Part shown: piece after piece, positions 26,510-36,881 of the stretch
How positions within the stretch are numbered: position 1 is the stretch's first letter
Layout: each line of letters starts with the position of its first letter
Assembly (NCBI RefSeq): GCF_030818655.1
Contig: NZ_JAUTAN010000001.1
Span: forward strand, 2,914,001 to 2,978,000
Reading direction: 5' to 3'
DNA from: Nocardioides zeae
GTDB lineage: Bacteria; Actinomycetota; Actinomycetes; Propionibacteriales; Nocardioidaceae
DNA length: 64,000 nucleotides
Position numbers and translations under genes: made by a program
The notes under the pieces: generated by a model
The model's input: only the letters and a program-made list of their open reading frames with translations
What the model was told of the DNA's origin: nothing
The model's database searches: none

Positions 26510-29050
26510 ATGCTCTTCGCCGACCGCACCTGCTGCCCCGACTGCCGTTCCGCGCTCGTCGCCGGGCGCGACGAGTGCCCCCGCTGCGCGATCCGCCTCA
26601 CCGGCGAGGTCGCCTGGCAGCTGTTCGCCACGCTCGAGCGGGCCGACCGGCTGGTCCTCCGCCTCCGCGCCGAGGCCCGCTCCCGCGCGGCGGCTCCCGT
26701 CGCGGCTCCCGTCACCGTTCCCGTCAGTGCTCCGGCCACCGCTCCCGCCCCGCGTACGACGCCGATGACGGCCGGGCTCGCGGCGTACCCGCGCCCGGCG
26801 GGTGCGGTCCCGACGCCCGCGGCGGGCGCCGCGCCGCAGCGGGGCATGCTCGAGTCGGGCGTGCCGAAGCTGCTGCTGGGGCTCGGCGCCGCCTGCCTCC
26901 TCGTGGGGGCACTGGTGTTCCTCGCGGTGGCGTGGGTGCTCATGGGCGTCGAGGGGCGCACAGCGGTGCTCGTCGGGACCACGGTGGGCGCCGGCGCGCT
27001 CACCGCCGTCCTGGCCCGCCGCGGGCTGCCGGCAGCGAGCGAGGCGCTGGCCGCGGTCACCTCCGGCCTCACCCTCCTGGCGTGCGTCGGCGCGGATGCC
27101 GCCGGCTGGCTCGGCAACCCCCCGGACGGCGTGCTGCCGGCCCAGGTCGGCGCGGTGCTGGGAGCGCTGGGGGCGGCGCTGGCGCTCGGCGCGCGGCGTA
27201 CGCCGCTGGGTCGCCTCCTCACCGGCGAGGTGGTCGTGGTGCTGGGGGCGGTGCTCGTGGCCATCGGCACCACGATCGCCGCGCCCACCGCGGAGCTCGG
27301 CCTCGTCATCGGGACGCTCCTCCTCGGCGCGCTCGCCCTGGTCGCGCAGCTCGGCGGGTTCCGCCTCCTGCCGCCGCTGGCCGCCGGCTGCGCCGGACTC
27401 GCCTGGCTGGCGCTCGCCGGTGCCGGTCTCGGGCGGGCCGTCACCGACGTCTCCGTGACCGCGCTCTGGGGTCGCGCCGAGGTGTGGCCGTTGCTCGCCG
27501 CCGTCCTCCTCGCCCTCGCCGCGGCAGCCGTCCCGCTCCTCCCCCGCCCCCTCCGGGCGACGGCACTCGGCGCCGGTGGCGCCACCCTCGCCCCCGCCCT
27601 CCTGCTGCCGCTCCACGACGTCTCGCTCGACGCCGGCGTCGTCGGCTGGTCGCTCCTGCTGCTGCTCGTCGCGGCGGCCGCTCCGCTCGTCCCGGCCGGC
27701 TGGCGGGCGGCCCTCACCGGCCCGGGCGCCATCGCCGTCCTCGTCCCCCTCGTCGCCCTCGTCGACGTGCTGGGCCGGGCCACCGACGCCGCCCTGACCC
27801 CGCGGGGCGACCTCCGCCTCACCGGCGCCGCGACCCTCCTGACCCACCCGTGGCTGGCCCTCCTCGCCGCCGCGGCCCTGACCGCCGCCCTCGGGGCGGT
27901 GCTCGACCAGCACGCCCCCGCGTCACGCGGGGACCGCGGGGGCGTGCTGCGGTCGACGGCCTTCCTCGCGTCGGTCGCCGGCCTCCTCGCGGCGACCGGG
28001 GTGGCGGTGACGGCGACCTACGCCGTGCCGCTCGCCCTGGTCGTCGCCGAGCTCCTCGTCGCGGCGGTGGCCGCGGCCGCGCTCGCCACCCCGGCCGCAC
28101 TGCGTCACCACCGGCAGGCCGCGACGACCGGCGCTGGCGCCGCCCTCGTGGCCGCGCTCGGCGCGGTCGTCGTCGCGACCCCCAGCGCGGGGCTCCAGGC
28201 CCTCGCCCTCGTCGTGCTGGTCGGCATCGCCGGCGGTGCCGCCGCCCTGCTCCGCAGCGGCCTCGGCACCCTCGCCCTCACGCTCCTCGCCCCGGCCTCC
28301 GCCCTCCTGGTGGTGGACCTGGGCCGCGTCACCGCCCAGCCCACCGAGCCGGTGCTGGCGGTCGCCCTCGCCGTGGTCGGCCTGCTGCTCGTCGCCGTCG
28401 CCCGACCCGCCAACGAGCTGGCCGCCGCCGTCGTGGCCGCGGTGCTGACGTCCGCGGTCGCGGCCGGCGCCGACCCGCTGACCTGGCTGGCCGTGCACCT
28501 CACCGTCGCGGGGACCGCGGCCGCCGTCGCGGCCCTCGTGCGGCCGACGCGGCGCCCTCTCGCCTGGGTCGGCGGGGCGCTGCTCGTGGTCGCCTCGTGG
28601 GTGCGGCTCGCCGACACGGGCATCACCGTCGCCGAGGCCTACACCCTGCCGGCGGCCCTCGTGCTCCTGACGGTCGGCGTCGTGGCCCTGCTGCGCGACC
28701 CGCGCCGACGGACCACCCCGATGCTCCTCAGCGGACTGGCCCTGGCGCTCGGTCCGAGCACCCTGCTGGCGCTCGACGAGCCGGCCACGCTGCGTGGCCT
28801 GCTGGTGGCGCTCGCCAGCCTGGCCCTGGTGCTCGGCGGGGCGTCGCTCCGCTGGAGCGCTCCCCTCGTGGCCGGCTCCGTCGCCGGCGCCCTCCTCCTG
28901 CTGCGCGCGCTCGCGCCGTACGCCGCGGAGCTGCCGCCGTACGTCGTGATGATCGCCGCCGGGGCGCTGCTCGTGACGGTCGGCGTGACGTGGGAGGACC
29001 GGTTGGCCTCGCTGCGTCGCGGGCGGCGGTACGTCGCACGCCTGCGGTGA
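26510..29050 (+). CDS. Large multi-spanning membrane protein with N-terminal zinc ribbon (SCO7613-type)
   Basis: An 846-residue protein. A zinc ribbon (CCPDC at residues 8-12 and CPRC near 24) starts it, followed by a helix and a Pro/Ala-rich linker to about 110. From about 115 to 830 there are some 25 Ala/Val/Leu-rich hydrophobic segments in helix pairs. It ends with a short basic tail. This layout matches actinobacterial SCO7613 C-terminal domain proteins, whose role is unknown. The ATG at 26510 is only 1 base after AGGAGG, much closer than normal, yet no other in-frame start precedes the first Cys pair. Confidence 0.75.
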   Translation: MLFADRTCCPDCRSALVAGRDECPRCAIRLTGEVAWQLFATLERADRLVLRLRAEARSRAAAPVAAPVTVPVSAPATAPAPRTTPMTAGLAAYPRPAGAVPTPAAGAAPQRGMLESGVPKLLLGLGAACLLVGALVFLAVAWVLMGVEGRTAVLVGTTVGAGALTAVLARRGLPAASEALAAVTSGLTLLACVGADAAGWLGNPPDGVLPAQVGAVLGALGAALALGARRTPLGRLLTGEVVVVLGAVLVAIGTTIAAPTAELGLVIGTLLLGALALVAQLGGFRLLPPLAAGCAGLAWLALAGAGLGRAVTDVSVTALWGRAEVWPLLAAVLLALAAAAVPLLPRPLRATALGAGGATLAPALLLPLHDVSLDAGVVGWSLLLLLVAAAAPLVPAGWRAALTGPGAIAVLVPLVALVDVLGRATDAALTPRGDLRLTGAATLLTHPWLALLAAAALTAALGAVLDQHAPASRGDRGGVLRSTAFLASVAGLLAATGVAVTATYAVPLALVVAELLVAAVAAAALATPAALRHHRQAATTGAGAALVAALGAVVVATPSAGLQALALVVLVGIAGGAAALLRSGLGTLALTLLAPASALLVVDLGRVTAQPTEPVLAVALAVVGLLLVAVARPANELAAAVVAAVLTSAVAAGADPLTWLAVHLTVAGTAAAVAALVRPTRRPLAWVGGALLVVASWVRLADTGITVAEAYTLPAALVLLTVGVVALLRDPRRRTTPMLLSGLALALGPSTLLALDEPATLRGLLVALASLALVLGGASLRWSAPLVAGSVAGALLLLRALAPYAAELPPYVVMIAAGALLVTVGVTWEDRLASLRRGRRYVARLR

Positions 29051-29177
29051 GGCCACGGGTCGCGCCTCGGGTCTCCCCCGGGGCCCTCGCGTCATAGGCT
29101 GGGTGTCGCCCGCGCCACACCCCCGCGTGGGCGGCCCCGCGTCGCCCACCCGCGCGACGCCCGACGACAGGAGCGCC

Positions 29178-30281
29178 ATGAGCACCACCCCCTCCGCGAG
29201 CCCCTCGACCGACGTGTTCGAGCTCGCCGCCGGCCACGAGCAGGTCGTGTTCGCCAACGACCCCGCGACGGGTCTCCGCGCGATCGTCGCGGTGCACTCC
29301 ACCGCGCTCGGCCCGGGCCTCGGCGGCACCCGCTTCCACCCCTACGCCTCGACCGCGGACGCGCTGCGCGACGTGCTCGACCTGTCGCGCGGGATGTCCT
29401 ACAAGGCGGCGCTGGCCGGCCTCGACCTCGGTGGCGGCAAGGCGGTCATCATCGGCGACCCCCGTCGCGACAAGTCGGAGGCGCTGCTGCGGGCCTACGG
29501 ACGCTTCGTGCAGTCGCTCGGCGGCCGCTACCTCACCGCCTGCGACGTGGGCACCTACTCGGTCGACATGGACCACGTCGCTCGCGAGTGCGACTACGTC
29601 ACCGGCCGCACCGTCGCCCACGGCGGCGCCGGCGACAGCTCGGTGCTGACGGCCTACGGCGTGTTCCAGGGGATGCGGGCCGCCGCCCAGCGGCTCTGGG
29701 GCGAGCCCACGCTGGCGGGCCGCACCGTCGGCGTCGCGGGCGTCGGCAAGGTCGGGCGCCACCTCGTCGGCCTGCTGCGGGAGGACGGCGCCGACGTCGT
29801 CGTCACCGACGTCTACGCGCCCGCCGTGGCGGGCGTCCTCGCGGACCACCCCGCCGGCGTACGCGCGGTCGGGTCCACCGAGGAGCTCGTGCGGGAGGAC
29901 CTCGACGTCTACGCGCCGTGCGCCCTGGGCGGCGCGCTCGACGACGAGACCATCGGCGTGCTCAAGGCGCGCGTCGTCTGCGGCGCCGCGAACAACCAGC
30001 TCCCCCGGCCCGACTCGGCCGACCGCGTCGCCGATGCCGGCATCCTCTACGCGCCCGACTACTGCGTGAACGCCGGTGGGCTCATCCAGGTCGCCGACGA
30101 GCGCGAGGGCTTCTCCTTCGAGCGCGCGAAGCAGCGGGCGTCGGGGATCTTCGACACCACGGCAGCGGTGTTCGACCTGGCCGAGAAGGACCAGGTCACC
30201 CCGGCCGTCGCCGCCGACCGGCTCGCGGAGCAGCGGATGCGCGACGTCGGTCGCCTGCGCGGCATCTGGCTCGGCGCCTGA
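29178..30281 (+). CDS. Glu/Leu/Phe/Val dehydrogenase (valine or leucine dehydrogenase type)
   Basis: A 367-residue NAD-dependent amino-acid dehydrogenase that reversibly deaminates branched-chain amino acids to 2-keto acids. [13 protein letters not shown] and [17 protein letters not shown] (near residues 40-90) carry the catalytic lysines, and [17 protein letters not shown] near 188 is the dinucleotide motif. ALGGALDD and VCGAANNQL are typical of valine dehydrogenases (Vdh) of Streptomyces, which is my preferred subgroup. ATG 29178 follows CAGGAG. It is followed by a strong terminator. Confidence 0.9.
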   Translation: MSTTPSASPSTDVFELAAGHEQVVFANDPATGLRAIVAVHSTALGPGLGGTRFHPYASTADALRDVLDLSRGMSYKAALAGLDLGGGKAVIIGDPRRDKSEALLRAYGRFVQSLGGRYLTACDVGTYSVDMDHVARECDYVTGRTVAHGGAGDSSVLTAYGVFQGMRAAAQRLWGEPTLAGRTVGVAGVGKVGRHLVGLLREDGADVVVTDVYAPAVAGVLADHPAGVRAVGSTEELVREDLDVYAPCALGGALDDETIGVLKARVVCGAANNQLPRPDSADRVADAGILYAPDYCVNAGGLIQVADEREGFSFERAKQRASGIFDTTAAVFDLAEKDQVTPAVAADRLAEQRMRDVGRLRGIWLGA

Positions 30282-30295
30282 GGCACGCAAGAGAC

Positions 30296-30328
30296 GGCAC
30301 CCCCGGGCTCGACGAGCCCGGGGGTGCC
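30296..30328 (+). terminator. Hairpin terminator after amino-acid dehydrogenase
   Basis: GGCACCCCCGGGCTCG and CGAGCCCGGGGGTGCC form a perfect 16-pair stem with a single-base centre, followed by GTTCT. It sits between two convergent genes and may serve both. Confidence 0.85.
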
Positions 30329-30341
30329 GTTCTACAAGACG

Positions 30342-30521
30342 TCAATCACGAGGTGGGCGGTAGTCGGCCCAGTCGCCGAAGTCATCCGACTCGGTCGTGT
30401 CGTCGTCGTCGCTACCGCCATGCAGCTCCCGCGCGAGAGCACCGAGATCGGTGTCGTGCGTGCGGTACTTCAGGTCGCGTGCGACCTTCGCCTGCTTGGC
30501 CTTTGCTCGGCCGCGCCCCAT
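30342..30521 (-). CDS. DUF3073 domain-containing small protein
   Basis: A 59-residue protein that starts MGRGRAKAKQAKVARDLKY, continues with THDTDLGALARELHG and ends in an acidic, Asp-rich tail (FGDWADY). This is the DUF3073 pattern widespread in Actinobacteria. The basic head and acidic tail suggest a nucleic-acid or ribosome-associated role, which is a guess. ATG 30521 is preceded by GAGGGGG 9 bases away. Function unknown. Confidence 0.85.
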   Translation of the reverse strand: MGRGRAKAKQAKVARDLKYRTHDTDLGALARELHGGSDDDDTTESDDFGDWADYRPPRD

Positions 30522-30687
30522 AGGGTCGACCCCCTCGCGCTTGGCCGGGGCTCGGAGGCACCCGGACTAGTTGTCTGTGTCGTGGGGGCAACGCTACCTG
30601 TTCGGTGGTCGTTCCCGCACACTCGCCGGCACTTTGGACGTACGCCCTCGGCGAAACCGGCTCCCGGGCGGGGTGGGGCGGCCCTCG

Positions 30688-31146
30688 TCAGCCCAGCTGG
30701 CGACGCACCTCGGCCGCGACCGCGGCACCGTCGGCACGGCCCTTGACCTGCGGCTGGACCACTCCCATGACCTTGCCCATGGCACGCATCCCCTCGCCGG
30801 CGGCGCCGGTCTGCTCGATCGCGGCCGTGACGATCGCCTCGATCTCGGCGTCGCTCAGCCCCTCGGGCAGGTAGGCCGCGATGACCTCCGCCTCGGCCCG
30901 CTCCTTCTCCGCGCTCTCGGCGCGACCGCCCTCGGCGAAGGCGGTCGCCGCCTCGCGACGCTTCTTCGCCTCCTTCTCGAGGATCCCGAGCACGTCGGCG
31001 TCGTCGAGCTCCCGCTGCTCCTTGCCGGAGACCTCCGCGTTGGTGACGGCGGTCAGCACCATCCGCAGCGTCGAGGCGCGCAGCTGCTCGCGGGCCTTCA
31101 TGGCGGTGGTGAGGTCGGCGCGGAGACGGTCCTTCAGGGTGCTCAT
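30688..31146 (-). CDS. GatB/YqeY domain-containing protein
   Basis: A 152-residue helical protein. It begins MSTLKDRLRADLTTAMKA and has LRMVLTAVTNAEV, AYLPEGLSDAEIEAIV and KVMGVVQPQVKGRADG, which together define YqeY. The fold equals the C-terminal tail of the GatB subunit of tRNA amidotransferase and may bind tRNA. ATG 31146 is the start conserved in the family. It is divergent from the phosphoesterase gene across 26 bases. Confidence 0.92.
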   Translation of the reverse strand: MSTLKDRLRADLTTAMKAREQLRASTLRMVLTAVTNAEVSGKEQRELDDADVLGILEKEAKKRREAATAFAEGGRAESAEKERAEAEVIAAYLPEGLSDAEIEAIVTAAIEQTGAAGEGMRAMGKVMGVVQPQVKGRADGAAVAAEVRRQLG

Positions 31147-31172
31147 GGGACCGATTGTGGCAGCCTGTCGGG

Positions 31173-32171
31173 GTGTCGCCCACCGCATTCCCCCGCCACC
31201 CGTCCCGCCCCTCCGACTCCGGGCGGCTCGCGCGACGGGTCGGCCGCGACGCCGCGCGCCTCGTCGCCGGCGGAGCGGTGGCCGGTGCGGCGACCGTGGC
31301 GTACGCCGCGTGGGAGGCCCGCCGCTACACCCTGCGCGAGGTGGACCTGCCGATCCTCCCGCCGGGCACGCCGCCCCTGCGGGCGCTGCACCTCTCCGAC
31401 GTCCACCTCGTGCCGACGCAGGCCCGGAAGATCGCGTGGCTGCGGGACCTCGCCAGCCTGCGGCCCGACCTGGTGATCGACACCGGTGACAACCTGGCGC
31501 ACCCCGACGCCGTACCGGCCCTCCTCGACGCGCTCGGCGGGCTCCTCGACGTGCCAGGGGTGCACGTGCTCGGGTCCAACGACTACTTCGCGCCGTCGCG
31601 CCGCAACCCGCTGCGCTACCTCGCGCCCGACGACGGCCAGCGCAACACCCACACGCCCGAGCTGCCCTGGCGCACCCTCAAGGCGGAGCTCGCCCGCGCC
31701 GGGTGGCGCGACCTCACCAACCGGCGCGACGTCCTCGACGTGCGCGGTGTGCGACTCGTGCTCGGGGGCCTCGACGACCCGCACCTCGGGTACGACGACC
31801 TCGGCGCCATCGCCGGTCCCGCCCGCACCGGGCTCGGCGCGGACGCCGACGTCGCGCTGGGGGTCGTGCACGCGCCGTACCTCCGGGTGCTCGACCAGAT
31901 GGCCCGGGACGGGTACGACGCGGTGATCGCCGGCCACACCCACGGGGGCCAGGTGTGCCTGCCGTTCGTCGGCGCGCTCACCACCAACTGCGACCTCGAG
32001 CCCGCACGGGCGAAGGGGCTGCACCGGCACCCCGCCGACTCCGCGCCGGGCGACCCGGGGTCGAGCTGGCTGCACGTGTCGGCGGGCCTCGGCACGGCGC
32101 CGTCCATGCGGGTGCGCACCTTCTGCCGGCCGGAGGCGACCCTCCTGACGCTGACGCCGACGACCGCCTGA
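31173..32171 (+). CDS. Metallophosphoesterase, membrane-anchored
   Basis: A 332-residue calcineurin-like phosphoesterase. A hydrophobic anchor near residues 30-45 (LVAGGAVAGAATVAYAAW) precedes the metal site motifs LHLSDVHLVP, DTGDNL, LGSNDYF, and AGHTHGGQVCLP. It lacks the usual GNHD His and has GSNDY, a variant seen in this YkuE/YaeI-like subgroup, which acts on membrane-lipid intermediates such as UDP-diacylglucosamine or on unknown phosphoesters. GTG 31173 is my choice; TTG 31155 is also possible and neither has a clear ribosome site. Confidence 0.88.
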   Translation: MSPTAFPRHPSRPSDSGRLARRVGRDAARLVAGGAVAGAATVAYAAWEARRYTLREVDLPILPPGTPPLRALHLSDVHLVPTQARKIAWLRDLASLRPDLVIDTGDNLAHPDAVPALLDALGGLLDVPGVHVLGSNDYFAPSRRNPLRYLAPDDGQRNTHTPELPWRTLKAELARAGWRDLTNRRDVLDVRGVRLVLGGLDDPHLGYDDLGAIAGPARTGLGADADVALGVVHAPYLRVLDQMARDGYDAVIAGHTHGGQVCLPFVGALTTNCDLEPARAKGLHRHPADSAPGDPGSSWLHVSAGLGTAPSMRVRTFCRPEATLLTLTPTTA

Positions 32172-32178
32172 CACCCGA

Positions 32179-32209
32179 TTGGGAGGACCGTCCGGGGCTC
32201 GGCTATGCT
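32179..32209 (+). promoter_or_regulatory. Likely promoter of tRNA-Pro
   Basis: TTGGGA (32179-32184) and TATGCT (32204-32209) are spaced by 19 bases and lie 31 bases ahead of the mature tRNA-Pro 5' end, fitting a promoter with a short processed leader. Confidence 0.4.
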
Positions 32210-32240
32210 CACGACCGCTCGTGTGCCGGAAGGCCACGAT

Positions 32241-32314
32241 CGGGCTGTGGCGCAGCTTGGTAGCGCGCCTCGTTCGGGACGAGGAGGCCGCAGGTTCAAA
32301 TCCTGTCAGCCCGA
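32241..32314 (+). tRNA. tRNA-Pro (anticodon CGG)
   Basis: Acceptor CGGGCTG pairs with CAGCCCG, the anticodon stem CTCGT/ACGAG encloses TCGGG-type loop with anticodon CGG, and the T arm is GCAGG-TTCAAAT-CCTGT. CCA is not encoded. Confidence 0.95.
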
Positions 32315-32319
32315 CAGAC

Positions 32320-32349
32320 GGACGGCCGGACCCACGGGTCCGGCCGTCC
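32320..32349 (+). terminator. Hairpin terminator after tRNA-Pro
   Basis: GGACGGCCGGACCC and its exact complement form a 14-pair stem with a 2-base centre, followed by TGCATTT. Confidence 0.85.
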
Positions 32350-32407
32350 TGCATTTCCGGCCCACGATCCCGGATCACCCGGCCGCTCGCGTGACAGACT
32401 TCCGCCC

Positions 32408-33598
32408 ATGGCGAAGAAGGACGACCGCTCGCAGGAGGAGCTCGACGCGCTCGAGCAGGCCCTCCAGCTCCCCTCCTTCGGTCGGCGCCGTCGGCGGAAG
32501 GCGGAGCCGGCGGCCCCGGTGGTCGAGGAGCCGGTGGTCGAGGAGCCGGTCGTCGAGCCGGTCGTCGAGCCGGTCGTCGAGCCGGAGCCGGTCGTCGAGC
32601 CGGAGCCGGTCGTCGAGCCGGTCGTCGAGCCGGAGCCCGAGCCGGTCGTCGAGCCGGAGCCAGAGCCGGTGGTCGCTCCGGAGCCGGTCGCCGCGCCCGA
32701 GCCCGAGCCCGAGCCCGAGCCGGTGGTCCCCCCGGCGCCCGTCGACCCGCCGCCGGCCAGTCCCGTCTCGCCCGCGGCCGAGCGCGCGTCGCAGGCGAGG
32801 GCGACGCTCTCCGGCGTGCGCCAGCGCGCCGGATCCGTCGGCGGCACCTTGAGCGAGCGTCTCGCCGCGCGCCGCCGGTCGTCGCGCCCCCCGGAGCCCG
32901 AGCCCCTGGCGCCCGAGCCCGATGCGCCCGAGGTCGAGGAGCCCCCGACCGCGACGCTCCCCGTGGCCGCTCCCGCCCCGGAAGCGCCTCCGGCGCCGGA
33001 GCCCGAGGTCGCCGAACCCGCCCACGCCCCCGAGCTCTACCCCGAACCCGAGCCCGTCACCGAGACCGTCACCGAGCCCACGCCGGAACCGGAGGCGGAG
33101 CAGGCGGCCGCACCACCCGCCGTACCGGAGGAGCCCACGGAGAAGCAGCCGTCACGAGCGGCGGCCCTGCTCGGGCGACTGCGGGACGTCGACCTGCCGC
33201 CGCTGCCCGAGACGGCCGCGGTCGTGGTCACGGGCGTGGCCGCCGGTGTCGTCCTGGTGCTCCTCGGCGGCCTCAGCCTGCAGCTCTGCTCGGTCGTGCA
33301 GGGGTCGGGCTCGTGCGGGGCGCCGATCATCCCCCTGCTCATCGCCGCCCTCGTCGTCGCCATGGTCGTCGGCACGCGTCTCCTGCGGGCCTGGGAGGTG
33401 GGCGATCCGGGCAGCACCAGCTTCCTGGCGGTCAGCCTCGCGGGGATGGTCGCGATCCTGTTCTTCCTGGGCTCGCTCTTCTCGTGGGCGATGGCGGTCA
33501 TCCTGCCGGTGCTCTCGGCCGCGATGTTCCTGCTGGCGCACTTCCTCACGACCAAGCTGTCCGAGGGCGCCGAGGACGTGCATCCCCCCGGCCGCTAG
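32408..33598 (+). CDS. Pro/Glu/Val-rich repetitive protein with four C-terminal membrane helices
   Basis: A 396-residue protein of unknown function. A conserved-looking head ([20 protein letters not shown], then a GRRRRRK basic patch) precedes about 85 residues of EPVV/EPEP repeats (about 36-118). A basic helix follows ([16 protein letters not shown]), then a second acidic Pro-rich linker (about 155-250). Four hydrophobic segments occupy about 268-390 ([69 protein letters not shown]). Two Cys lie in the loop after helix 1 ([13 protein letters not shown]) and could form a disulfide outside. It is built like the protein at 10860-12548, but I see no sequence homology outside the repeats. Confidence 0.75.
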   Translation: MAKKDDRSQEELDALEQALQLPSFGRRRRRKAEPAAPVVEEPVVEEPVVEPVVEPVVEPEPVVEPEPVVEPVVEPEPEPVVEPEPEPVVAPEPVAAPEPEPEPEPVVPPAPVDPPPASPVSPAAERASQARATLSGVRQRAGSVGGTLSERLAARRRSSRPPEPEPLAPEPDAPEVEEPPTATLPVAAPAPEAPPAPEPEVAEPAHAPELYPEPEPVTETVTEPTPEPEAEQAAAPPAVPEEPTEKQPSRAAALLGRLRDVDLPPLPETAAVVVTGVAAGVVLVLLGGLSLQLCSVVQGSGSCGAPIIPLLIAALVVAMVVGTRLLRAWEVGDPGSTSFLAVSLAGMVAILFFLGSLFSWAMAVILPVLSAAMFLLAHFLTTKLSEGAEDVHPPGR

Positions 33599-33612
33599 CC
33601 CTCCAGCCCCGG

Positions 33613-33858
33613 GTCGTGGTGTGAGACCCACGGAAACCGCAGGCCTGGCACCACGACCACGGGGCGGCACCGCACCCGCGGAACATCCGACGCACCCGGT
33701 GGGTCGAGATCTACGGGCGGTACGACGCGACGCGCCCCCCGCCGTACCCCACCCGCCTCGTGGCCCCAGCGCCCCGTTTTCCGGCCCGCTGACACCACGA
33801 CCCCCATCCCCGGGTCGTGGTGCAAGACCCACCGAAACCGCAGTCCTCAGACCGCGAC
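33613..33858. repeat. REP-like stem-loop cluster, copies 2-4, in a gene-free 358-base gap
   Basis: The gap 33599-33956 holds no gene. It contains three related elements at 33613-33657, 33759-33801 and 33814-33858. Each has an outer GTCGTGG (or TCGTGG) arm, a complementary right arm (CCACGAC, or the degenerate CCGCGAC in the last) and a loop with GTTTTCC or its complement next to ACCGAAACC / ACGGAAACC. Copies 2 and 4 share GTCGTGGTGnnAGACCCAC and run opposite to copy 3. Copy 1 of the family is at 21713-21757. Confidence 0.65.
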
Positions 33859-33956
33859 CGCGGGGGCCGGCCCGGCAAGAGCCACCAACGAGCGACGCGG
33901 CGCCCACCGGCCGGAGCCGGGGACGCCGCGTCGTGTGCAGCAGAGGGAGCGGAGGG

Positions 33957-34991
<1,035 letters not shown>

Positions 34992-35082
34992 CGTGCGCTC
35001 CTCGAGGGATCGGGTGGGATCGCGGGTCACCCTAGCGCCGGCGCGCGGCGCACGCGCGACGCGGGCTGGACCACACCCGACC

Positions 35083-36165
35083 TCAGAGCCAGCCGCGACG
35101 CCGGAAGACGAGGAAGAGCGCCAGCGCGACGAGCAGCATCAGCCCGAGGGCCATCGGGTAGCCGTAGCGCCAGTCGAGCTCGGGCATCTCCGCGAAGTTC
35201 ATGCCGTAGACACCGCCGACGAGGGTCGGCGCGAACAGGATGGCGGCCCAGGAGGAGATCCGCTTGACCTCCTCGCTCTGGTCGATGCCGTGCTCGGAGA
35301 GCGCCTTCATCTCCTCGTTCTGCTGCTGCGCGACCAGGGTGGCGTTCACCGTGAGGATGTCGCGGAGCAGCTGACGGAACTCGTCGACCTGCTCGACCAC
35401 GACGGTGAGGTGGTCGTCGACGTCGCGGAGGTAGCGCCGCAGCTCCTCGTCGACGCCGTACTTGCCGAAGCCGGCCGCCAGCCCCTTGACGACGGCGACG
35501 AGCGGCCGGGTCGCCCGCTGGAACTCGACCACCTCGCGGGTCAGCTCGTAGATGCGCCGCGAGACGGACGGCTCGCCGCGGAAGACCTCGTCCTCGATCT
35601 CGTCGATGTCGTTCTCCAGGCCCGCCACCACCGGCGCGTAGCCGTCGACGACGCGGTCGAGGATCGCGTAGAGCACCGCCTCCGGACCGAGCCGCAGCAG
35701 GTCCGGATCGCCCTCGAGGCGGTGCCGCACGGCGGCCAGGTCGGGCGCCTCGCTGTGGCGGACGCTGATGACGAAGTCGGGACCGACGAAGAGGTGCACC
35801 TCGCCGAACTCGACCTCCTCGCGCTCGTCGACGTAGCGCGCGGGACGCAGCACGACGAAGAGCGTGTCGTCGTAGCGCTCCAGCTTCGGTCGCTGGTGCG
35901 CCACCACCGCGTCCTCGACCGCGAGCTCGTGGAGGTCGAACTCGGCGGCGAGCGAGTCCAGCTCGTGGAGCTCGGGCCGGTAGAGCCCGATCCAGGCCGT
36001 GCCGTCGGGGTGCTCCCGCAGGGTGCGGTACGTCGCGGCGAGGCCCTCCGGGGACGCGACGCGCCGACCCTCGACGTACACGGCGCTGTCGATCACGCTG
36101 CGGCGGTGGCGCTCCGGCGGCGCGGTCGCCCCGGGCTCGACGGGCTCGAACGGACGACGGTTCAC
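35083..36165 (-). CDS. corA: CorA family magnesium/cobalt transporter
   Basis: A 360-residue channel subunit. A large cytoplasmic alpha/beta domain and a long stalk helix (about 170-290) lead to two C-terminal helices. The first ends in the selectivity motif YGMNF, followed by the short acidic loop AEMPELDWRYGY and the last helix (ALGLMLLVALALFLVF). It forms a pentamer in the inner membrane that admits Mg2+. GTG 36165 is preceded by GGAGG; an in-frame start 51 bases upstream is less likely. Confidence 0.95.
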   Translation of the reverse strand: MNRRPFEPVEPGATAPPERHRRSVIDSAVYVEGRRVASPEGLAATYRTLREHPDGTAWIGLYRPELHELDSLAAEFDLHELAVEDAVVAHQRPKLERYDDTLFVVLRPARYVDEREEVEFGEVHLFVGPDFVISVRHSEAPDLAAVRHRLEGDPDLLRLGPEAVLYAILDRVVDGYAPVVAGLENDIDEIEDEVFRGEPSVSRRIYELTREVVEFQRATRPLVAVVKGLAAGFGKYGVDEELRRYLRDVDDHLTVVVEQVDEFRQLLRDILTVNATLVAQQQNEEMKALSEHGIDQSEEVKRISSWAAILFAPTLVGGVYGMNFAEMPELDWRYGYPMALGLMLLVALALFLVFRRRGWL

Positions 36166-36246
36166 GGTGCACCTCCTCGGGACGGACACGCCACGGTACG
36201 ACGCGTGGACGGCCACCGAGGGACGGGAGGGTGGCCGGTACGCGAC

Positions 36247-36280
36247 GGGGCGCCCCCGCCGGTGACGGCGGGGGCGCCCC
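36247..36280 (-). terminator. Hairpin terminator between hsp20 and corA
   Basis: GGGGCGCCCCCGCCG and its complement form a perfect 15-pair stem with loop GTGA. It lies after the hsp20 stop on the same strand and ahead of corA. Confidence 0.8.
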
Positions 36281-36317
36281 TCGATCGTCGGACCGGACCG
36301 GACCGGGCCGCGACGGG

Positions 36318-36755
36318 TCAGGCCTCGATCGCCCGCTCGACCGGGTCGCCGGCCTGGGTGACCGCGATCTTGCGCGGCTTGGCGCGCTCGGCGATCGGGA
36401 CGACGAGCCGGAGCACGCCGTCGGCGTACCCCGCCTCGATGCGGTCGAGGTCGAGGTTGTCGCCCAGCACGAGCTGGCGGGTGAACGTGCCCCGCGTGCG
36501 CTCGTTGGCGAGCATCTCCCAGTCGCCGTTGCGGGCCACCCGCTCGGCCTTCACGGTGAGGACGTTGCGCTCGACGTCGAGGTCGATGCTGTCGGCGCTG
36601 ACGCCCGGCAGGTCGAACTCGATGACGAAGCGGTCACCCTCGCGCCACGCGTCCATGGGCATCACCGCGGGCCGGTTGGTCGTGCCGGCCGGGCCGGTCA
36701 GCTGGGCCGCGAGACGGTCGAACTCGCGGAAGGGATCGATGGTTCGGAGCAGCAT
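36318..36755 (-). CDS. Hsp20/alpha-crystallin family small heat-shock protein
   Basis: A 145-residue ATP-independent chaperone. The alpha-crystallin domain (about 38-130) has [20 protein letters not shown], the L-x-VxAER strand (LTVKAERV) and the closing [13 protein letters not shown], the GVLxLxxP-type signature. ATG 36755 follows AAGGAGG at 8 bases; an upstream in-frame start would place the ribosome site inside the gene. It is divergent from a MerR-type regulator that probably controls it. Confidence 0.92.
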   Translation of the reverse strand: MLLRTIDPFREFDRLAAQLTGPAGTTNRPAVMPMDAWREGDRFVIEFDLPGVSADSIDLDVERNVLTVKAERVARNGDWEMLANERTRGTFTRQLVLGDNLDLDRIEAGYADGVLRLVVPIAERAKPRKIAVTQAGDPVERAIEA

Positions 36756-36777
36756 CACGGATTCCTCCTTCGGATCG

Positions 36778-36800
36778 ACGATCACCGGGGCGGTGATCGT
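36778..36800. promoter_or_regulatory. Palindrome in hsp20 leader: candidate operator or RNA hairpin
   Basis: ACGATCACCG and CGGTGATCGT are perfect 10-base arms around GGG, 22-45 bases ahead of the hsp20 start and just upstream of its ribosome site. The AT-rich stretch TTATATATT (36833-36841), unusual in this genome, lies beyond it and may hold the divergent promoters. The classical HspR site CTTGAGT-N7-ACTCAAG is not present. Confidence 0.5.
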
Positions 36801-36881
36801 GGTGTTCACACACCACTTAATCTGACACCACCGTTATATATTCCATGCCGCACGGAGAATCAAGTGTGGGAGGATGCGTCG

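Noticed and set aside
36815..36865. HspR inverted repeat upstream of hsp20/merR
   Set aside because: CTTAATC and AATCAAG half matches exist, but they are about 40 bases apart, not 7, and mismatched.
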